Shown: in pieces, positions 1 to 9,661 of the stretch
Layout: each line of letters opens with the position of its first letter
Position numbering within the stretch: position 1 is the first letter of the stretch
From: Oleispira sp963933055
GTDB lineage: Bacteria > Pseudomonadota > Gammaproteobacteria > Pseudomonadales > Oceanobacteraceae
Direction of reading: 5' to 3'
Length of the DNA: 64,000 bases
Assembly: GCA_963933055.1 (NCBI GenBank)
Contig: CAWVSY010000010.1
Coordinates: 1-64,000 of the forward strand
Translations under genes and position numbers: made by a program
Notes under the pieces: model-generated
The model's database searches: none
What the model saw: the letters and a program-made list of their open reading frames with translations, nothing else
What the model was told of the DNA's origin: nothing

Positions 1-662
1 AAAATACATTCTTTATATTCGTCTAGCCAGAGCGGATATTTCTCCATCGCTTTGGCGTACAGGCGGGTTTGCATGTGTTGCTCTATCCAAGATCGAAGTA
101 ATGGGTAAGGCGCTTGTTTAAACCAGGCTTTGTTAACGCGTGAGAACTGGCGTACAAAAGGGATTAATGCGTAGTCGATAAGACCGGGTTTGTCGCCAAT
201 GAAATTGCCGTTGCCTTGCGTATAAGCACCACTTGATGACAGTCGCTGCTCTAATTCAGCAATAAACACTTCGCACTTTTCACGCTCTTCAGTTTCTGTG
301 CCTGTCCGAAAGCGTTTTGACTTTTTGTAAATTTCTAGCTGCGGTTTAAACTCTTTATCGTTTCGTCTAACCAGCTCAAGCATTTCAGCTAGATCTTCTG
401 GATTATCTTTATGCAATAAATCTTCAGGGTCATTTTGTTGCAGTGCCCAAACCATAATATCCCAACTTTCATCGATGACTGTTTTATCAGGCAGCAGCAA
501 TACAGGGACGGTGCCCTTTGGAGATATTTTAAGCATCTCTTCAGGTTTGTTTTTCATAGTAATGGCGCGCAGCATTACTTGCTGCCTTGCCATTAATAAT
601 CCCATTCTAGCTCGCATAGCATAAGGGCAATGTTGTAATGAATAGAGAATAGGCAGCTTCAT
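1..662 (-). CDS. Glutathione S-transferase family protein (3' end off window)
   Basis: The reading frame starts at the ATG at 660-662 and runs 220 codons off the left edge without a stop. The N-terminus has the thioredoxin-fold GST pattern: a short beta strand, then CPYAMRARMGL, then SPKGTVPVLLLPDK and VIDESWDIM, the cis-Pro loop and the glutathione gamma-Glu contact region. The rest is helical, as in a GST C-terminal domain. This may be a glutathione-dependent redox or detoxification enzyme; the substrate cannot be inferred. The SnoaL-like gene lies 56 bp upstream on the same strand. The missing C-terminus prevents a subfamily call. Confidence 0.8.
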   Translation of the reverse strand, partial: MKLPILYSLQHCPYAMRARMGLLMARQQVMLRAITMKNKPEEMLKISPKGTVPVLLLPDKTVIDESWDIMVWALQQNDPEDLLHKDNPEDLAEMLELVRRNDKEFKPQLEIYKKSKRFRTGTETEEREKCEVFIAELEQRLSSSGAYTQGNGNFIGDKPGLIDYALIPFVRQFSRVNKAWFKQAPYPLLRSWIEQHMQTRLYAKAMEKYPLWLDEYKECI

Positions 663-718
663 ATTTGAAATGTTTTCATGCGATAAGTCGTGTTGCGTAT
701 TATAGCGCGAGTTGCATG

Positions 719-1183
719 TTAACTTTCTATGAATTTTTGCAAATTTGCCATTGCCATCGTCGAAACTTTATTACGTAAAAAAGGTGTCCAGCCTAATATT
801 AATCCAGGAAGGCCTAAGGCTTGGCGGCTCCAGCGCCAGAAATCAAAGCGGTCGATGTGTTTTATAATTAAACCGTCTTTAAATTCAAATTCAGCATCAA
901 CGATATTGTGAACAAGGCGTCCTGTTTGGCTAAAGCTGTATTTCGGCTCCCAGTGGGCGCTTATTTTCCCTGCCTGTTCCGTTACAGAATACTCTAGGGT
1001 CATGTCTTTGCCACGCTTGCAGAGCATATGCCACATAGCGGCGACTTCTTTGCCTTTCAGTTCAAACGCCTCATCACGGAAATACGCATCTGGGTGATAG
1101 CATTCTGCCATTGTTGCGTAATCTTTAATCTTAAAAGCACTGTAGAAGCGTTCGATTAACGCCTTGTCATCCGCTTGAGACAT
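719..1183 (-). CDS. SnoaL-like / NTF2-fold protein
   Basis: This is a 154-residue protein with the cone-shaped NTF2/SnoaL pattern: helices opening with ALIERFYSAFKIKDYATM, then CYHPDAYFRDEAF, a middle strand set, and a last strand pair around DAEFEFKDGLIIKHIDRFD. Such proteins bind small hydrophobic ligands or act as isomerases or hydrolases; the role here is unknown. A C-terminal extension after the fold (residues about 120-154) contains a hydrophobic GLPGLILGW segment. It probably shares a transcript with the downstream GST gene. Confidence 0.75.
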   Translation of the reverse strand: MSQADDKALIERFYSAFKIKDYATMAECYHPDAYFRDEAFELKGKEVAAMWHMLCKRGKDMTLEYSVTEQAGKISAHWEPKYSFSQTGRLVHNIVDAEFEFKDGLIIKHIDRFDFWRWSRQALGLPGLILGWTPFLRNKVSTMAMANLQKFIES

Positions 1184-1359
1184 CTCATGTATTCCTATCA
1201 GGTTTTTGTTTTACTTGAATTATGATTCTTACAGTCAGTTTAGTGGTGTGTAGGATTTTTTGCGAGTGGCGTATATGCCAACATAGGGTTGTGAATTGGA
1301 CTTTATTTGGTCGGGTTTTCTGAAGACATGGTAGGAAAGATGAATATGAAATGTATTTT

Positions 1360-1401
1360 GCTTTAACAAGATAACGTTTATGAAAGCTATCTCGTTAAAG
1401 C
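1360..1401 (-). terminator. Stem-loop downstream of rlhA
   Basis: Arms 1360-1373 and 1388-1401 pair over 14 bp around a 14-nt loop. Read on the minus strand the single mismatch becomes a G-U pair, so the structure favours leftward transcripts from rlhA, whose stop is at 1417. There is no clear U tract, so it may be a 3'-end stabilising hairpin rather than a strict intrinsic terminator. Confidence 0.5.
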
Positions 1402-1416
1402 AACATCTAAAATCAG

Positions 1417-3729
1417 TTATAGCCCTTGACGGTATTGAGCATTGGTTGAAAGCGTGACCATTTCACTTAAGTGATTAGCGGCTTCTTCTTTGCCTTGAAG
1501 TAGGCTCTCAAAATGTTTAAGCAGTCCTGCTTTATCTTCTACTGCGGTATCACCAGAGCCAATATTGGTAAGGTCGATAAAGAACTCATCGAATAAGTCG
1601 GGTAAGTCATTTATTACGTCTAAGTTTAAGAACTGTTCGTCGTTATAAATGCTTGGGTAGCCGCCTTTTTGCTTATCAATAGAGTATTTTACCCCTCTAA
1701 CACTTTTAATCGTTGTCGCTTTTTCACACTTCAACATGCAGCCATCTTCAATGCTAGGCTTTTTACAGCCTACGGTCGGCTGGAAGAAACACTGGCGGCT
1801 GGTCATCATCAGTATTGGGTGATAGATACTGTAATACAGTTTGAAATTATCAGGGCGAACAACGTTGCGTAACTGCAGACGGTTAATCTCATTAGACATA
1901 AATGCGCCGGCGCAATTAAGTTCTTCTTTTAAGGTTAGAAGCGCATAAGAGTTAGTCGTATTTAGCAGTGGTCCCGCAATCCATTCAATGCCCATTTCAT
2001 AAGCTTTATAAGCGATGCCTGTATTGTTGGTGACGATGCGCTTAGGTTTAACCTGCTCAAGAATTCTAACGGATTCGATATAATCTTTGCCGATTAATAC
2101 GGCAGGGAACCAAGGAATGAGTCTTGGGTTGGCCTTTAAAAGATCGATATGTTTGTCGCAGTTCTTTTTTAAACTTTCCGGTATTTTGAAGTACACATCC
2201 GCGTCGGTTAAATCGCAAAGGTGAAAATCTTTTTCATCAGCAATTAAAATCGATAGGCTGTGCTTTTTATCGCTTTTATTCAAATGGCTCTTGTCTAAGG
2301 CGGGCACTTCGACATTGGGTACTACTTCAACAGAATCATTCAGTAAGAACGCTAATTGATTCTTTAGCGCTGTTAACTCTTTGAATGGGATGCTTAAGCC
2401 AGAATCGTAATCGGCGAAAGAATATTCAAGCACAAATTCAGAATTATCAAAGCTCTTAAAGCGTTTAGCCAGCGTCTTCTCATCCAGCTCTGCTTTACCC
2501 GTTAAGGACAGTATTGATTCTGATTGAAGGGTGATTATCTTAGCGTCTTCAGCGTTGTTCTTTGACGCATCCTTGTTTTCAGATTGAGTATCAGCGCCGA
2601 CAATCGCTTTGATGCTGAGTGGTGTACCAACGGACCCCGAGAATTCAATTTTAAGCGCCAGTTTTGCCGTGCTCAAATGTTCAATTTTATCTCTTAACTC
2701 GGCACCGAGTGCATTCTTATCAATGTACAGTTCATCTTTTGCTTCTTGGATCTGAACTACTGAAATTGTATCGCTACTTTTGTTTATCGCGTTATTGACC
2801 GCGTGTTGCACACTGTAATCACGAGGATTGTCGATGAACATATCCTTGGTTAAGTTGCCTTGCAAAAACGAGTTGGTGAAGTCGCGGTTGAATACTTTAT
2901 GAAGGTTCGACTCGTCCGGCAGGAGTTTTCCTGTGGCGATAAATTCATTGATGCCTTTGCGCCATGTATCGACAACGGTGTAAACGTAGTGAGCACCTTT
3001 GATTCGACCTTCGATTTTTAATGAATCAACGCCAGCCTCGACCAATTCCGGTAAATCAAAGTAGGCTGAGTTATCTTTTAAGTTGAGCGGGTATTTATTC
3101 CCCGTTGCGGTAACTTCGTATTCTTCACGACACGCTTGGCTGCAGCGCCCGCGGTTGCCAGAATTACCGACACTTACGGAGCTTGAATAGCACTGGCCAG
3201 AGAAGGCAATACATAAAGCGCCGTGTACAAATACTTCAGTCAAAATCCCTAAATCATGAGACAGCTTAGTCATGGACTTAATTTCGCCTAAATTAAGTTC
3301 ACGTGACAGATTGACTCGAGAGGCGCCGATTTTGTTTAAAAAATGCAATTGCCCTTCGTTATGTGTCGTCAACTGCGTCGAGGCGTGTATGTCTAATGTT
3401 GGGAAGTACTTTTTCACCAGATTGAACATGCCTAGATCTTGCACGATGATGCCATCAATACCGCTATTCACCAGTTTGTTCAGTAGTTTGAACATGGTAG
3501 GCAGTTCTTGTTCAAGAATGACGACATTAAGGGTTAAAAATACCTCACAATCGTATTTATGCGCTAGGCGTAGAATACCCGTTAGATCATCAAAAGAGAG
3601 ATTAGAGGCTCTGTTACGAGCATTGAAGGTATCGAGACCACAATAAACAGCATTTGCACCTGCAACAATAGCGGCTTTAATGGCTTCAACATCACCGCCT
3701 GGGGCTAATAATTCAATCTTTCTACTCAT
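1417..3729 (-). CDS. rlhA: U32 family protein RlhA (23S rRNA C2501 hydroxylation)
   Basis: This 770-residue protein opens with MSRKIELLAPGGD, the standard U32 start. The upstream TTG at 3786 would add 19 residues without homology, so the ATG at 3729 is chosen. The U32 TIM-barrel covers about residues 1-300. Four cysteines, C173 (ALC), C180 (GQC), C196 (GRC) and C200 (QAC), match the Fe-S ligands of this family, and SLKIEGRIKG follows. A long C-terminal region (about 470 residues) fits the extended YdcP/RlhA type. In E. coli, RlhA makes 5-hydroxycytidine at 23S position 2501 from a prephenate-linked route. A second U32 gene, trhP, lies at 49.8-51.2 kb. Confidence 0.85.
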   Translation of the reverse strand: MSRKIELLAPGGDVEAIKAAIVAGANAVYCGLDTFNARNRASNLSFDDLTGILRLAHKYDCEVFLTLNVVILEQELPTMFKLLNKLVNSGIDGIIVQDLGMFNLVKKYFPTLDIHASTQLTTHNEGQLHFLNKIGASRVNLSRELNLGEIKSMTKLSHDLGILTEVFVHGALCIAFSGQCYSSSVSVGNSGNRGRCSQACREEYEVTATGNKYPLNLKDNSAYFDLPELVEAGVDSLKIEGRIKGAHYVYTVVDTWRKGINEFIATGKLLPDESNLHKVFNRDFTNSFLQGNLTKDMFIDNPRDYSVQHAVNNAINKSSDTISVVQIQEAKDELYIDKNALGAELRDKIEHLSTAKLALKIEFSGSVGTPLSIKAIVGADTQSENKDASKNNAEDAKIITLQSESILSLTGKAELDEKTLAKRFKSFDNSEFVLEYSFADYDSGLSIPFKELTALKNQLAFLLNDSVEVVPNVEVPALDKSHLNKSDKKHSLSILIADEKDFHLCDLTDADVYFKIPESLKKNCDKHIDLLKANPRLIPWFPAVLIGKDYIESVRILEQVKPKRIVTNNTGIAYKAYEMGIEWIAGPLLNTTNSYALLTLKEELNCAGAFMSNEINRLQLRNVVRPDNFKLYYSIYHPILMMTSRQCFFQPTVGCKKPSIEDGCMLKCEKATTIKSVRGVKYSIDKQKGGYPSIYNDEQFLNLDVINDLPDLFDEFFIDLTNIGSGDTAVEDKAGLLKHFESLLQGKEEAANHLSEMVTLSTNAQYRQGL

Positions 3730-3857
3730 TTGATTCACAACTTTGTACAACGTGTAATTTTGAGGGGCGATTTTAGCGGTATCCAAGCCTGATTGCTAGG
3801 TATGCTCATCGGACTTGGTGTATTTATACTGCCTATTTTTGTAGGGTTTTGCCAAAG

Positions 3858-4556
3858 CTAACAGCCTGTAATAAAAGGATTTAGATTGCCTTGCTGCGCT
3901 TTTACTCGTTGATTTTTTTTACACTCCCAAGGCGTTGTCGGATACTGCTTATTCCAAGCATTGAACAACCGGGTATCTTGTTTCGATAGTGTTAATGAAT
4001 ATTGATCGGCCATGTATAAATAGATACGGGCAATCTGGCCTTTGCTCTGCATTGGCGGCTGAACTTTACGCCCTTTAAAGTCGACAATGATGTCGCATTG
4101 TCCGTATTGCGTTGGACTTCCATTCCAATCACTAAAACGATAGTTCGAACGGTCGCCATTCACTTCACCGATGCTGGGTACTAAATTATGCATGTCACCC
4201 TCCATCTTCTTGAATTTTTCATCTCTTTTACAGGCTTTGCGACCCCCTTTTTGCCAGCACTGCATTTGGTGGCCAAAATTCCAAGCGGGCACGACATGTT
4301 CCCATTCTATTCGAGAAGCGCGTTTGATTTGTTTGCGGACTTGATAGCCGCAGCTTGGTAAATCAGGTATAAGTTTTTTGCCTTGCTTGGAATAGTTGCA
4401 GCCGCAATAAAAAGTGGTTTGATTATCCTCGTAGATATCAGCCAGAAGTCTTTTCGCTTTTGCAAAGCTAAGGGTTTTTTCTGTAAAAACGGTTGTTTCT
4501 GAATGTGAGGGGAAGCATAGTAATAGTATTGTGAACAAGGATAAAACGCGTAACAT
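3858..4556 (-). CDS. endA: Secreted endonuclease I
   Basis: This 232-residue protein has an N-terminal signal peptide (about 19 residues, ending near SHS-E). It carries the His-Me-finger core IEWEHVVPAWNFG (H87), then GDMHNLVPSIGEVNGDRSN and FSDW, the hallmarks of EndA/Dns. Several cysteines (including C51, C53, C69 and the terminal Cys) would form the disulfides of this periplasmic or secreted DNase, which cuts DNA non-specifically for uptake or nutrition. It is a single gene, divergent from the patatin gene at 4668. Confidence 0.93.
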   Translation of the reverse strand: MLRVLSLFTILLLCFPSHSETTVFTEKTLSFAKAKRLLADIYEDNQTTFYCGCNYSKQGKKLIPDLPSCGYQVRKQIKRASRIEWEHVVPAWNFGHQMQCWQKGGRKACKRDEKFKKMEGDMHNLVPSIGEVNGDRSNYRFSDWNGSPTQYGQCDIIVDFKGRKVQPPMQSKGQIARIYLYMADQYSLTLSKQDTRLFNAWNKQYPTTPWECKKNQRVKAQQGNLNPFITGC

Positions 4557-4667
4557 TAAGGGCCTGCAGTTAAGGTTAAAGTATTAGACGGCAGATGTTA
4601 TCACTTGCTCATGTGGTAGGGTTAGAGTTGTTTTTGTTGATTCAAGAAGTGGTTAAAGGTTGTACAA

Positions 4668-5591
4668 ATGTCTGACGAAAAAAATGAAGTCTCGCTGGTT
4701 TTAGGATCTGGAGGCGCGCGCGGGTTAGCCCATATTGGCATTATCCGTTGGTTAGAAGAAAATGGTTATATAATAAAATCCATATCTGGTTGTTCTATGG
4801 GGGCTGTGGTTGGTGGTATTTATGCAGCGGGTAAGTTAGATGAGTTTGAGCAGTGGGTACGTGCTGTTAAACGTTTGGATATTATTTCTTTATTAGATAT
4901 TTCTTGGCGTAAAAATGGGCTCGTCAAAGGTGACAAAATCATTGATACCTTGGTGAACTTAGTCGGCGATCAAAAAATTGAAGAGTTGCCTATTTCTTAT
5001 ACCGCCATTGCGGCGGATATTTCGAACGAAAAGGAAGTATGGCTGCAAACAGGCAGTTTGTTTGATGCTATTCGTGCCTCCATATCCTTACCGATGTTCT
5101 TTACTCCGTTTGCCATAAATGGTGTCGATTTAATTGATGGTGGTGTATTAAATCCAGTGCCTATTGCGCCTACGTTTGGTGATCATACGGATATTACCAT
5201 TGCGGTGAATTTAGGGGGGCCTGCTGAAGCTAAGAAACCTAAAAAGATTGAGCCAGTAGAGAAAAAGTCGTCTATATTTCATGAAAAAATTGGTCACTAT
5301 ATTAGCAAGTTCCAATCGTCACTCATAACCGATTCGGTTATCGATTTAAGCGCGTACGATATTGCCAATCAAGCATTTGATGCAATGCAGGGTACAATTG
5401 CTAGACTGAAACTGGCGGCTTATCCGCCTGACTATACTGTTCAGATTGCTCGTAATGCTTGTGGAACCTTTGACTTTGATCGTGCATCGGAAATAATTAA
5501 TCTTGGTTATACTACCGCTGAAGAAAGCTTGGGGCCATTATTGGGGGGGAATAAGACCCCTGACAAAGATTCAAATATCGAAGTGTCATAA
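4668..5591 (+). CDS. Patatin-like phospholipase (RssA type)
   Basis: This 307-residue protein has no signal peptide. The oxyanion-hole glycines GSGGARG are at residues 13-19, the nucleophile elbow GCSMG contains S43, and the DGG motif gives D157, so the Ser-Asp dyad is complete. It resembles the RssA/YchK class of cytosolic or membrane-associated patatin acylhydrolases. The C-terminal 110 residues are more variable. It is followed after 65 bp by a 3'-5' exonuclease gene and then a second, secreted patatin. The substrate is unknown; lysophospholipid or acyl-ester hydrolysis is the family expectation. Confidence 0.88.
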   Translation: MSDEKNEVSLVLGSGGARGLAHIGIIRWLEENGYIIKSISGCSMGAVVGGIYAAGKLDEFEQWVRAVKRLDIISLLDISWRKNGLVKGDKIIDTLVNLVGDQKIEELPISYTAIAADISNEKEVWLQTGSLFDAIRASISLPMFFTPFAINGVDLIDGGVLNPVPIAPTFGDHTDITIAVNLGGPAEAKKPKKIEPVEKKSSIFHEKIGHYISKFQSSLITDSVIDLSAYDIANQAFDAMQGTIARLKLAAYPPDYTVQIARNACGTFDFDRASEIINLGYTTAEESLGPLLGGNKTPDKDSNIEVS

Positions 5592-5656
5592 AGACGTTTT
5601 ATTATTTAAAGTAAGCTATTTTAAAACAAACTATCTCGAAGCAAAGTGAGTAATAA

Positions 5657-6253
5657 ATGAGCTATCAGCGATTGAGCAAAGAAGCGATTAGAGAACTCCC
5701 TTTGTTTTTGGGGCTTGATTTATCAGCGGTGTCTATTGTTGATAATGAGGTGGCTTTAGATGCGGCAAAAGGTGCACTTTTAGGCGCGGATGTTTTAGGT
5801 TTTGATAGTGAAAGTAAACCTGTTTTTATTAAAGGGGAGGTCTCACAAGGGCCTCATTTAATACAACTCAGTACACTCTCTCATGCGTATTTATTTCCTA
5901 CCCATTTTCAGCCCGGTTTAGATTGTGCGTTGGCAATATTGGGCAGTGCTAACATAGAAAAAGTGGGGTTTGGTTTAAAGGATGATAAAAAACTGTTTCG
6001 GGATAAATATAAGATTGAGCTGGTAAATACATGCGATTTAGCTAAAAAATTAATTCCTATTTCGCAGCAAAAACAGCAAGTCGGCGCCAAAGCCGCGGTT
6101 GCTATGGTATTAGGTGCTAGGCTTTCTAAATCTGCTCAGCAATCAAATTGGTCCAATCACCAGCTCACCGAGCAACAGATTAAATACGCCGCTAACGATG
6201 CTTATTCTGCGCTTTATATTAAACTAAAATTGCAGAGTGAAGCGTTACTTTGA
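5657..6253 (+). CDS. 3'-5' exonuclease domain protein (DEDDy, RNase D-like)
   Basis: This 198-residue protein is essentially one DEDD exonuclease domain. D50 and E52 sit in LGFDSES, D109/D110 in GFGLKDDKKL, and Y177 and D181 in YAANDAY give the DEDDy arrangement. There is no HRDC domain, so it is shorter than RNase D. It resembles stand-alone KlenExo-type proteins. The stop codon overlaps the next gene's start, suggesting coupling to the secreted patatin gene, an unexplained pairing. Start ATG with GTGAG seven bases upstream. Confidence 0.85.
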   Translation: MSYQRLSKEAIRELPLFLGLDLSAVSIVDNEVALDAAKGALLGADVLGFDSESKPVFIKGEVSQGPHLIQLSTLSHAYLFPTHFQPGLDCALAILGSANIEKVGFGLKDDKKLFRDKYKIELVNTCDLAKKLIPISQQKQQVGAKAAVAMVLGARLSKSAQQSNWSNHQLTEQQIKYAANDAYSALYIKLKLQSEALL

Positions 6254-8493
6254 ATATTCAGCGCATCCTCTTTTGTTACTCGTTATTGATTGGCGCACTT
6301 CTTTTTTCCGATATCGTAGATGCTCGGCCTAAGATCGGCTTAGCCTTGGGGGGTGGGGGCGCTAAAGGTGCTGCGCATGTTGGTGTATTAAGGGTATTAG
6401 AACAGCATAAAATTCCTGTCGACTATATTGCAGGTACCAGTATTGGCTCGGTCGTTGGTGGGCTGTATGCGGCGGGTTTGTCGGTAGATGAAATACAAAA
6501 AATCATGTTGGAAACCGATTGGGAAAAAGGCTACTCCGATCGAATTCCCAGAGAAGACTTGCCGTGGCGAGTTAAGCAGCAATACGATCAGTTTAATATT
6601 CCCTTAGAGATGGGCTTGGAAAATAGCCAGTTAAAAATGCCCGGTGGTTTGATATACGGACAGGTAGCTACAAAATTATTGCGCGAAGGTTTAGGGGTTT
6701 TACCTAACTTTGAGAGCTTTGATGAACTGCCGATTCCTTTTCGAGCGGTGGCGACAGATTTAGCGAATTATAAAGCCGTTATCATGGATAAAGGCAGCTT
6801 AATGGCCGCTATACGGGCGTCATCAAGTGTTCCTGGTGCCTTGGCGCCCGAATTTGTAGATGGGCTGTTATTGGTTGATGGAGGCATCACCAAAAATTTG
6901 CCTATTGATGTGGTGCGCTCTATGGGCGCGGATATTGTTATTGCTGTTGATATTGGTAATGGCCTGCAATCGATGGAGGAGCTAACCAGTACATTTTCAG
7001 TCATTGCTCAGTTATCCGATTTTTTAACCAATAGTAATGTGGTGGTGCAAAAACAAATGCTATCAACGAGTGATTTTTTGATCACTCCGGATATAACAGG
7101 TTTATCGACAACAGACTGGAGTTTTGCGCATGAAGCGTATGTGCGAGGAGAGATCGCCGCGAATGAGCAGTCTGCTCGTCTTTCTTTTTTAAGCTTAGAG
7201 AGTGACGCTTACCAAGCCTACTTAGATAACATTAAAATACGTCGTGATTCACTTGACTTGCAGATAGAAAAACCGATTTCTCGGATTCAATTAAATAAAA
7301 AAAGCTTTGTATCTGATGCTTTAATTCTAGATCGATTAGGGTTAATGCCGGGCGAACCTATTGATTCTAAAATTGTGAATGATGCGGTTGATCGCTTATT
7401 TTCTATCGACAAATTTCAACGTGTTGATGCTTTCACGACACAAGAAAAGGGTGAGAAGGTTTTACAGGTCGTCGTCGAGGATAAATCCTGGGGGCCTAAC
7501 TTTCTTCAATTTGGTCTTGTTTGGGAAGATGACTTAGATAATAACTCAGATTTAAATTTTGATATTGCCTATACCATGACGGATTTGACCAAAAATGGCG
7601 GCGAGTGGCGATCAGAGTTGCAGATGGGAACCCAGCGATCATTTAAAACGGAGTTTTATTTGCCCCTGGATAGCAAAAGAGATTTTTACAGTAGCAGTCG
7701 TTATCAATTCCATTCATTTGAGTGGGATTTGTATGTCGAAGATTCACCGTTAATTCCTATTGATCAGCAATTTCATTCTCTGTCTCAAGGTATTGGTTAT
7801 AACTATACCCAACCAGGTTTTGTTGAGGTGGGATTGACGACCGACTTGGGTGAATTTAATGATCCTGTTTTTCTTAATGGCACGATTAACTACTTTTCTT
7901 ACGGCAGTTATTTGAAATTCGGTTTTGATGACCTAGACAGTATTAGTTTTCCTACCGAAGGTGTGTATTTTAGTCTCAGTTCTTTCTTACGACATGAAAA
8001 GGTTGATGATCATCCTGTTATTACAAAAAATGATAAGGGTGATTTAATTATGTCGTTGGTTGTTGATGTTAATTGGAAAGGTGCCGTTAAATTTGGTAAT
8101 CATGCTTTTGTGGCTAAAGCCTCTTATTCTGAAGCATTTACTAAAAACGATAATGAGAGTGTCTATATCTCTTATTTAGGAGGATTTCTTAATCTCTCTG
8201 GGTACCAAAGAAATGCCCTGGGGGGCTCTAAAAAAGCCTTTGCGGCCGCTATTTATCAGTTCGACTTGGGGCGAAGTTTTTTAAATTTAGAACAATACCC
8301 GCTGTATTTTGGGGTGAGCACCGAGGCCGGTAATGTGTGGCAGCAGGAGCAGGAGATCACTCATCAAGATTTGATATTATCGAGTTCAGCCTACATAGGG
8401 ACAGAGACATCTTTGGGGCCTGTTGCGCTTGGTTATGGTAGAACGGATAGCCATTCGGATGCGTTCTACTTTTACATGGGCAAGAATTTTTAA
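6250..8493 (+). CDS. Patatin-like protein with POTRA and beta-barrel (type Vd, PlpD-like)
   Basis: A 747-residue outer-membrane protein. Signal peptide about 1-25 (ending IVDA). Patatin domain: GGGGAKG at 34-40, GTSIG with S64, DGG with D210. A POTRA-like segment spans about 335-410 and a 16-strand-type Omp85 barrel about 415-747, ending in aromatic FYFYMGKNF, a typical BAM signal. In PlpD of Pseudomonas the lipase is carried to the cell surface by its own barrel. The start is a TTG at 6250 that overlaps the upstream TGA; the signal peptide beginning there supports it. It is in an operon with the exonuclease gene. Confidence 0.9.
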   Translation: MNIQRILFCYSLLIGALLFSDIVDARPKIGLALGGGGAKGAAHVGVLRVLEQHKIPVDYIAGTSIGSVVGGLYAAGLSVDEIQKIMLETDWEKGYSDRIPREDLPWRVKQQYDQFNIPLEMGLENSQLKMPGGLIYGQVATKLLREGLGVLPNFESFDELPIPFRAVATDLANYKAVIMDKGSLMAAIRASSSVPGALAPEFVDGLLLVDGGITKNLPIDVVRSMGADIVIAVDIGNGLQSMEELTSTFSVIAQLSDFLTNSNVVVQKQMLSTSDFLITPDITGLSTTDWSFAHEAYVRGEIAANEQSARLSFLSLESDAYQAYLDNIKIRRDSLDLQIEKPISRIQLNKKSFVSDALILDRLGLMPGEPIDSKIVNDAVDRLFSIDKFQRVDAFTTQEKGEKVLQVVVEDKSWGPNFLQFGLVWEDDLDNNSDLNFDIAYTMTDLTKNGGEWRSELQMGTQRSFKTEFYLPLDSKRDFYSSSRYQFHSFEWDLYVEDSPLIPIDQQFHSLSQGIGYNYTQPGFVEVGLTTDLGEFNDPVFLNGTINYFSYGSYLKFGFDDLDSISFPTEGVYFSLSSFLRHEKVDDHPVITKNDKGDLIMSLVVDVNWKGAVKFGNHAFVAKASYSEAFTKNDNESVYISYLGGFLNLSGYQRNALGGSKKAFAAAIYQFDLGRSFLNLEQYPLYFGVSTEAGNVWQQEQEITHQDLILSSSAYIGTETSLGPVALGYGRTDSHSDAFYFYMGKNF

Positions 8494-8523
8494 TGGCGGT
8501 CTTTAGCCCTTGGATTTTAGCTC

Positions 8524-9447
8524 TTAGACGCTATTTTTTAACATGGCCTTTTGTAAACCGTTCTCTTTTATCGAGTATCGAATTGAATCCCATGTGAACA
8601 GTATCAACCCTGCCCAGATACAGCTAAAAGTAATGATGTCTTTTAATTCCAATGCTTCGTCATACAGCATCACGGCTAATATAAACATCAAGGTTGGCCC
8701 AATGTATTGAATGAAACCAATGGTTGAATACAACAGTCGTTTGGTCGCAGCAGTGAAGCACAGTAAGGGTAAGGTTGTGACAATGCCTAAACCAATAATT
8801 AAGCCGTTGGTTGATAGGTCATTATTAAACATGTTTGATGTTGTGCTAGTCGGCATGAAGAACCAATATAGCAAAGCCGCTGGCAGTAACAGCGTGGACT
8901 CGATCATTAAGCCTGGCAAGGACTCGACTTGGCTTTTTTTATGAATAAACCCATAGATAGCGAAGCAGGAAGCAAGGATGAGCGCAATGGTAGGGATTGA
9001 TCCAAAAGCAATCAGTTGAATAATGACCCCCGTCAGTGCTAATGCAACCGCAAGGCCTTGACGTCTTCTTAAGCGTTCTTGTAAGAAAAAATAGCCTAGC
9101 AGCACATTGATTAATGGGTTTATGTAATACCCTAAGCTGGCATCTAACATATGACCATTATTCACAGACCAGATAAATAGGCCCCAGTTTGCGCCTAATA
9201 ATAGGGTGCTTAAGAGCAACATTAAAAGCAATTTAGGTTGTTTGAATACGGCGATGACTTTTGATATTTGCTTGCTCATGATCGTGACGATAATCAGAAA
9301 CAGCACAGACCAAAGTACACGATGAAGCAATATCTCTTTCGCATCGATGTAGGCAAGCTGCTTGAAGTACATTGGCGCTACGCCCCACATAATGAAAGCA
9401 CTTAGCGCAAAGAATAAGCCAAGCTTTTGCTGCTGGTCGTTTATCAT
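8524..9447 (-). CDS. rarD: RarD-type EamA/DMT permease
   Basis: This 307-residue protein has ten predicted hydrophobic segments in two EamA halves. It contains the RarD signatures FALSAFIMWGVAPMYFK near the N-terminus, RVLWSVLFL, a middle SLGYYINPLINVLLGY and C-terminal FIQYIGPTLMFILAV. RarD was named from chloramphenicol sensitivity in E. coli; the natural substrate is unknown. It is a single gene, convergent with the PlpD-like gene and separated from it by about 30 bp. Confidence 0.9.
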   Translation of the reverse strand: MINDQQQKLGLFFALSAFIMWGVAPMYFKQLAYIDAKEILLHRVLWSVLFLIIVTIMSKQISKVIAVFKQPKLLLMLLLSTLLLGANWGLFIWSVNNGHMLDASLGYYINPLINVLLGYFFLQERLRRRQGLAVALALTGVIIQLIAFGSIPTIALILASCFAIYGFIHKKSQVESLPGLMIESTLLLPAALLYWFFMPTSTTSNMFNNDLSTNGLIIGLGIVTTLPLLCFTAATKRLLYSTIGFIQYIGPTLMFILAVMLYDEALELKDIITFSCIWAGLILFTWDSIRYSIKENGLQKAMLKNSV

Positions 9448-9661
9448 AATAATTGATAGGTCCGGTGACCGATAAGCGGTATTGATGTCGACTGAGTGGT
9501 GATGTTATTAGTGAAATTGTTGATGATTTTAATAACTACTCAGTGGCGAGGGCGGATTTTAAGGGTTAATGATAAGCAAGTCTACGTGAGAATGAGCGGT
9601 GGTTGAAAAAAACAAGGAACAACAGTAAGGTGACGACTATTTTAATAGGCGAGGATTTAAT

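Noticed and set aside
3730..3786. TTG-extended N-terminus of RlhA
   Set aside because: Adds 19 residues before the conserved family start MSRKIELLAPGGD.
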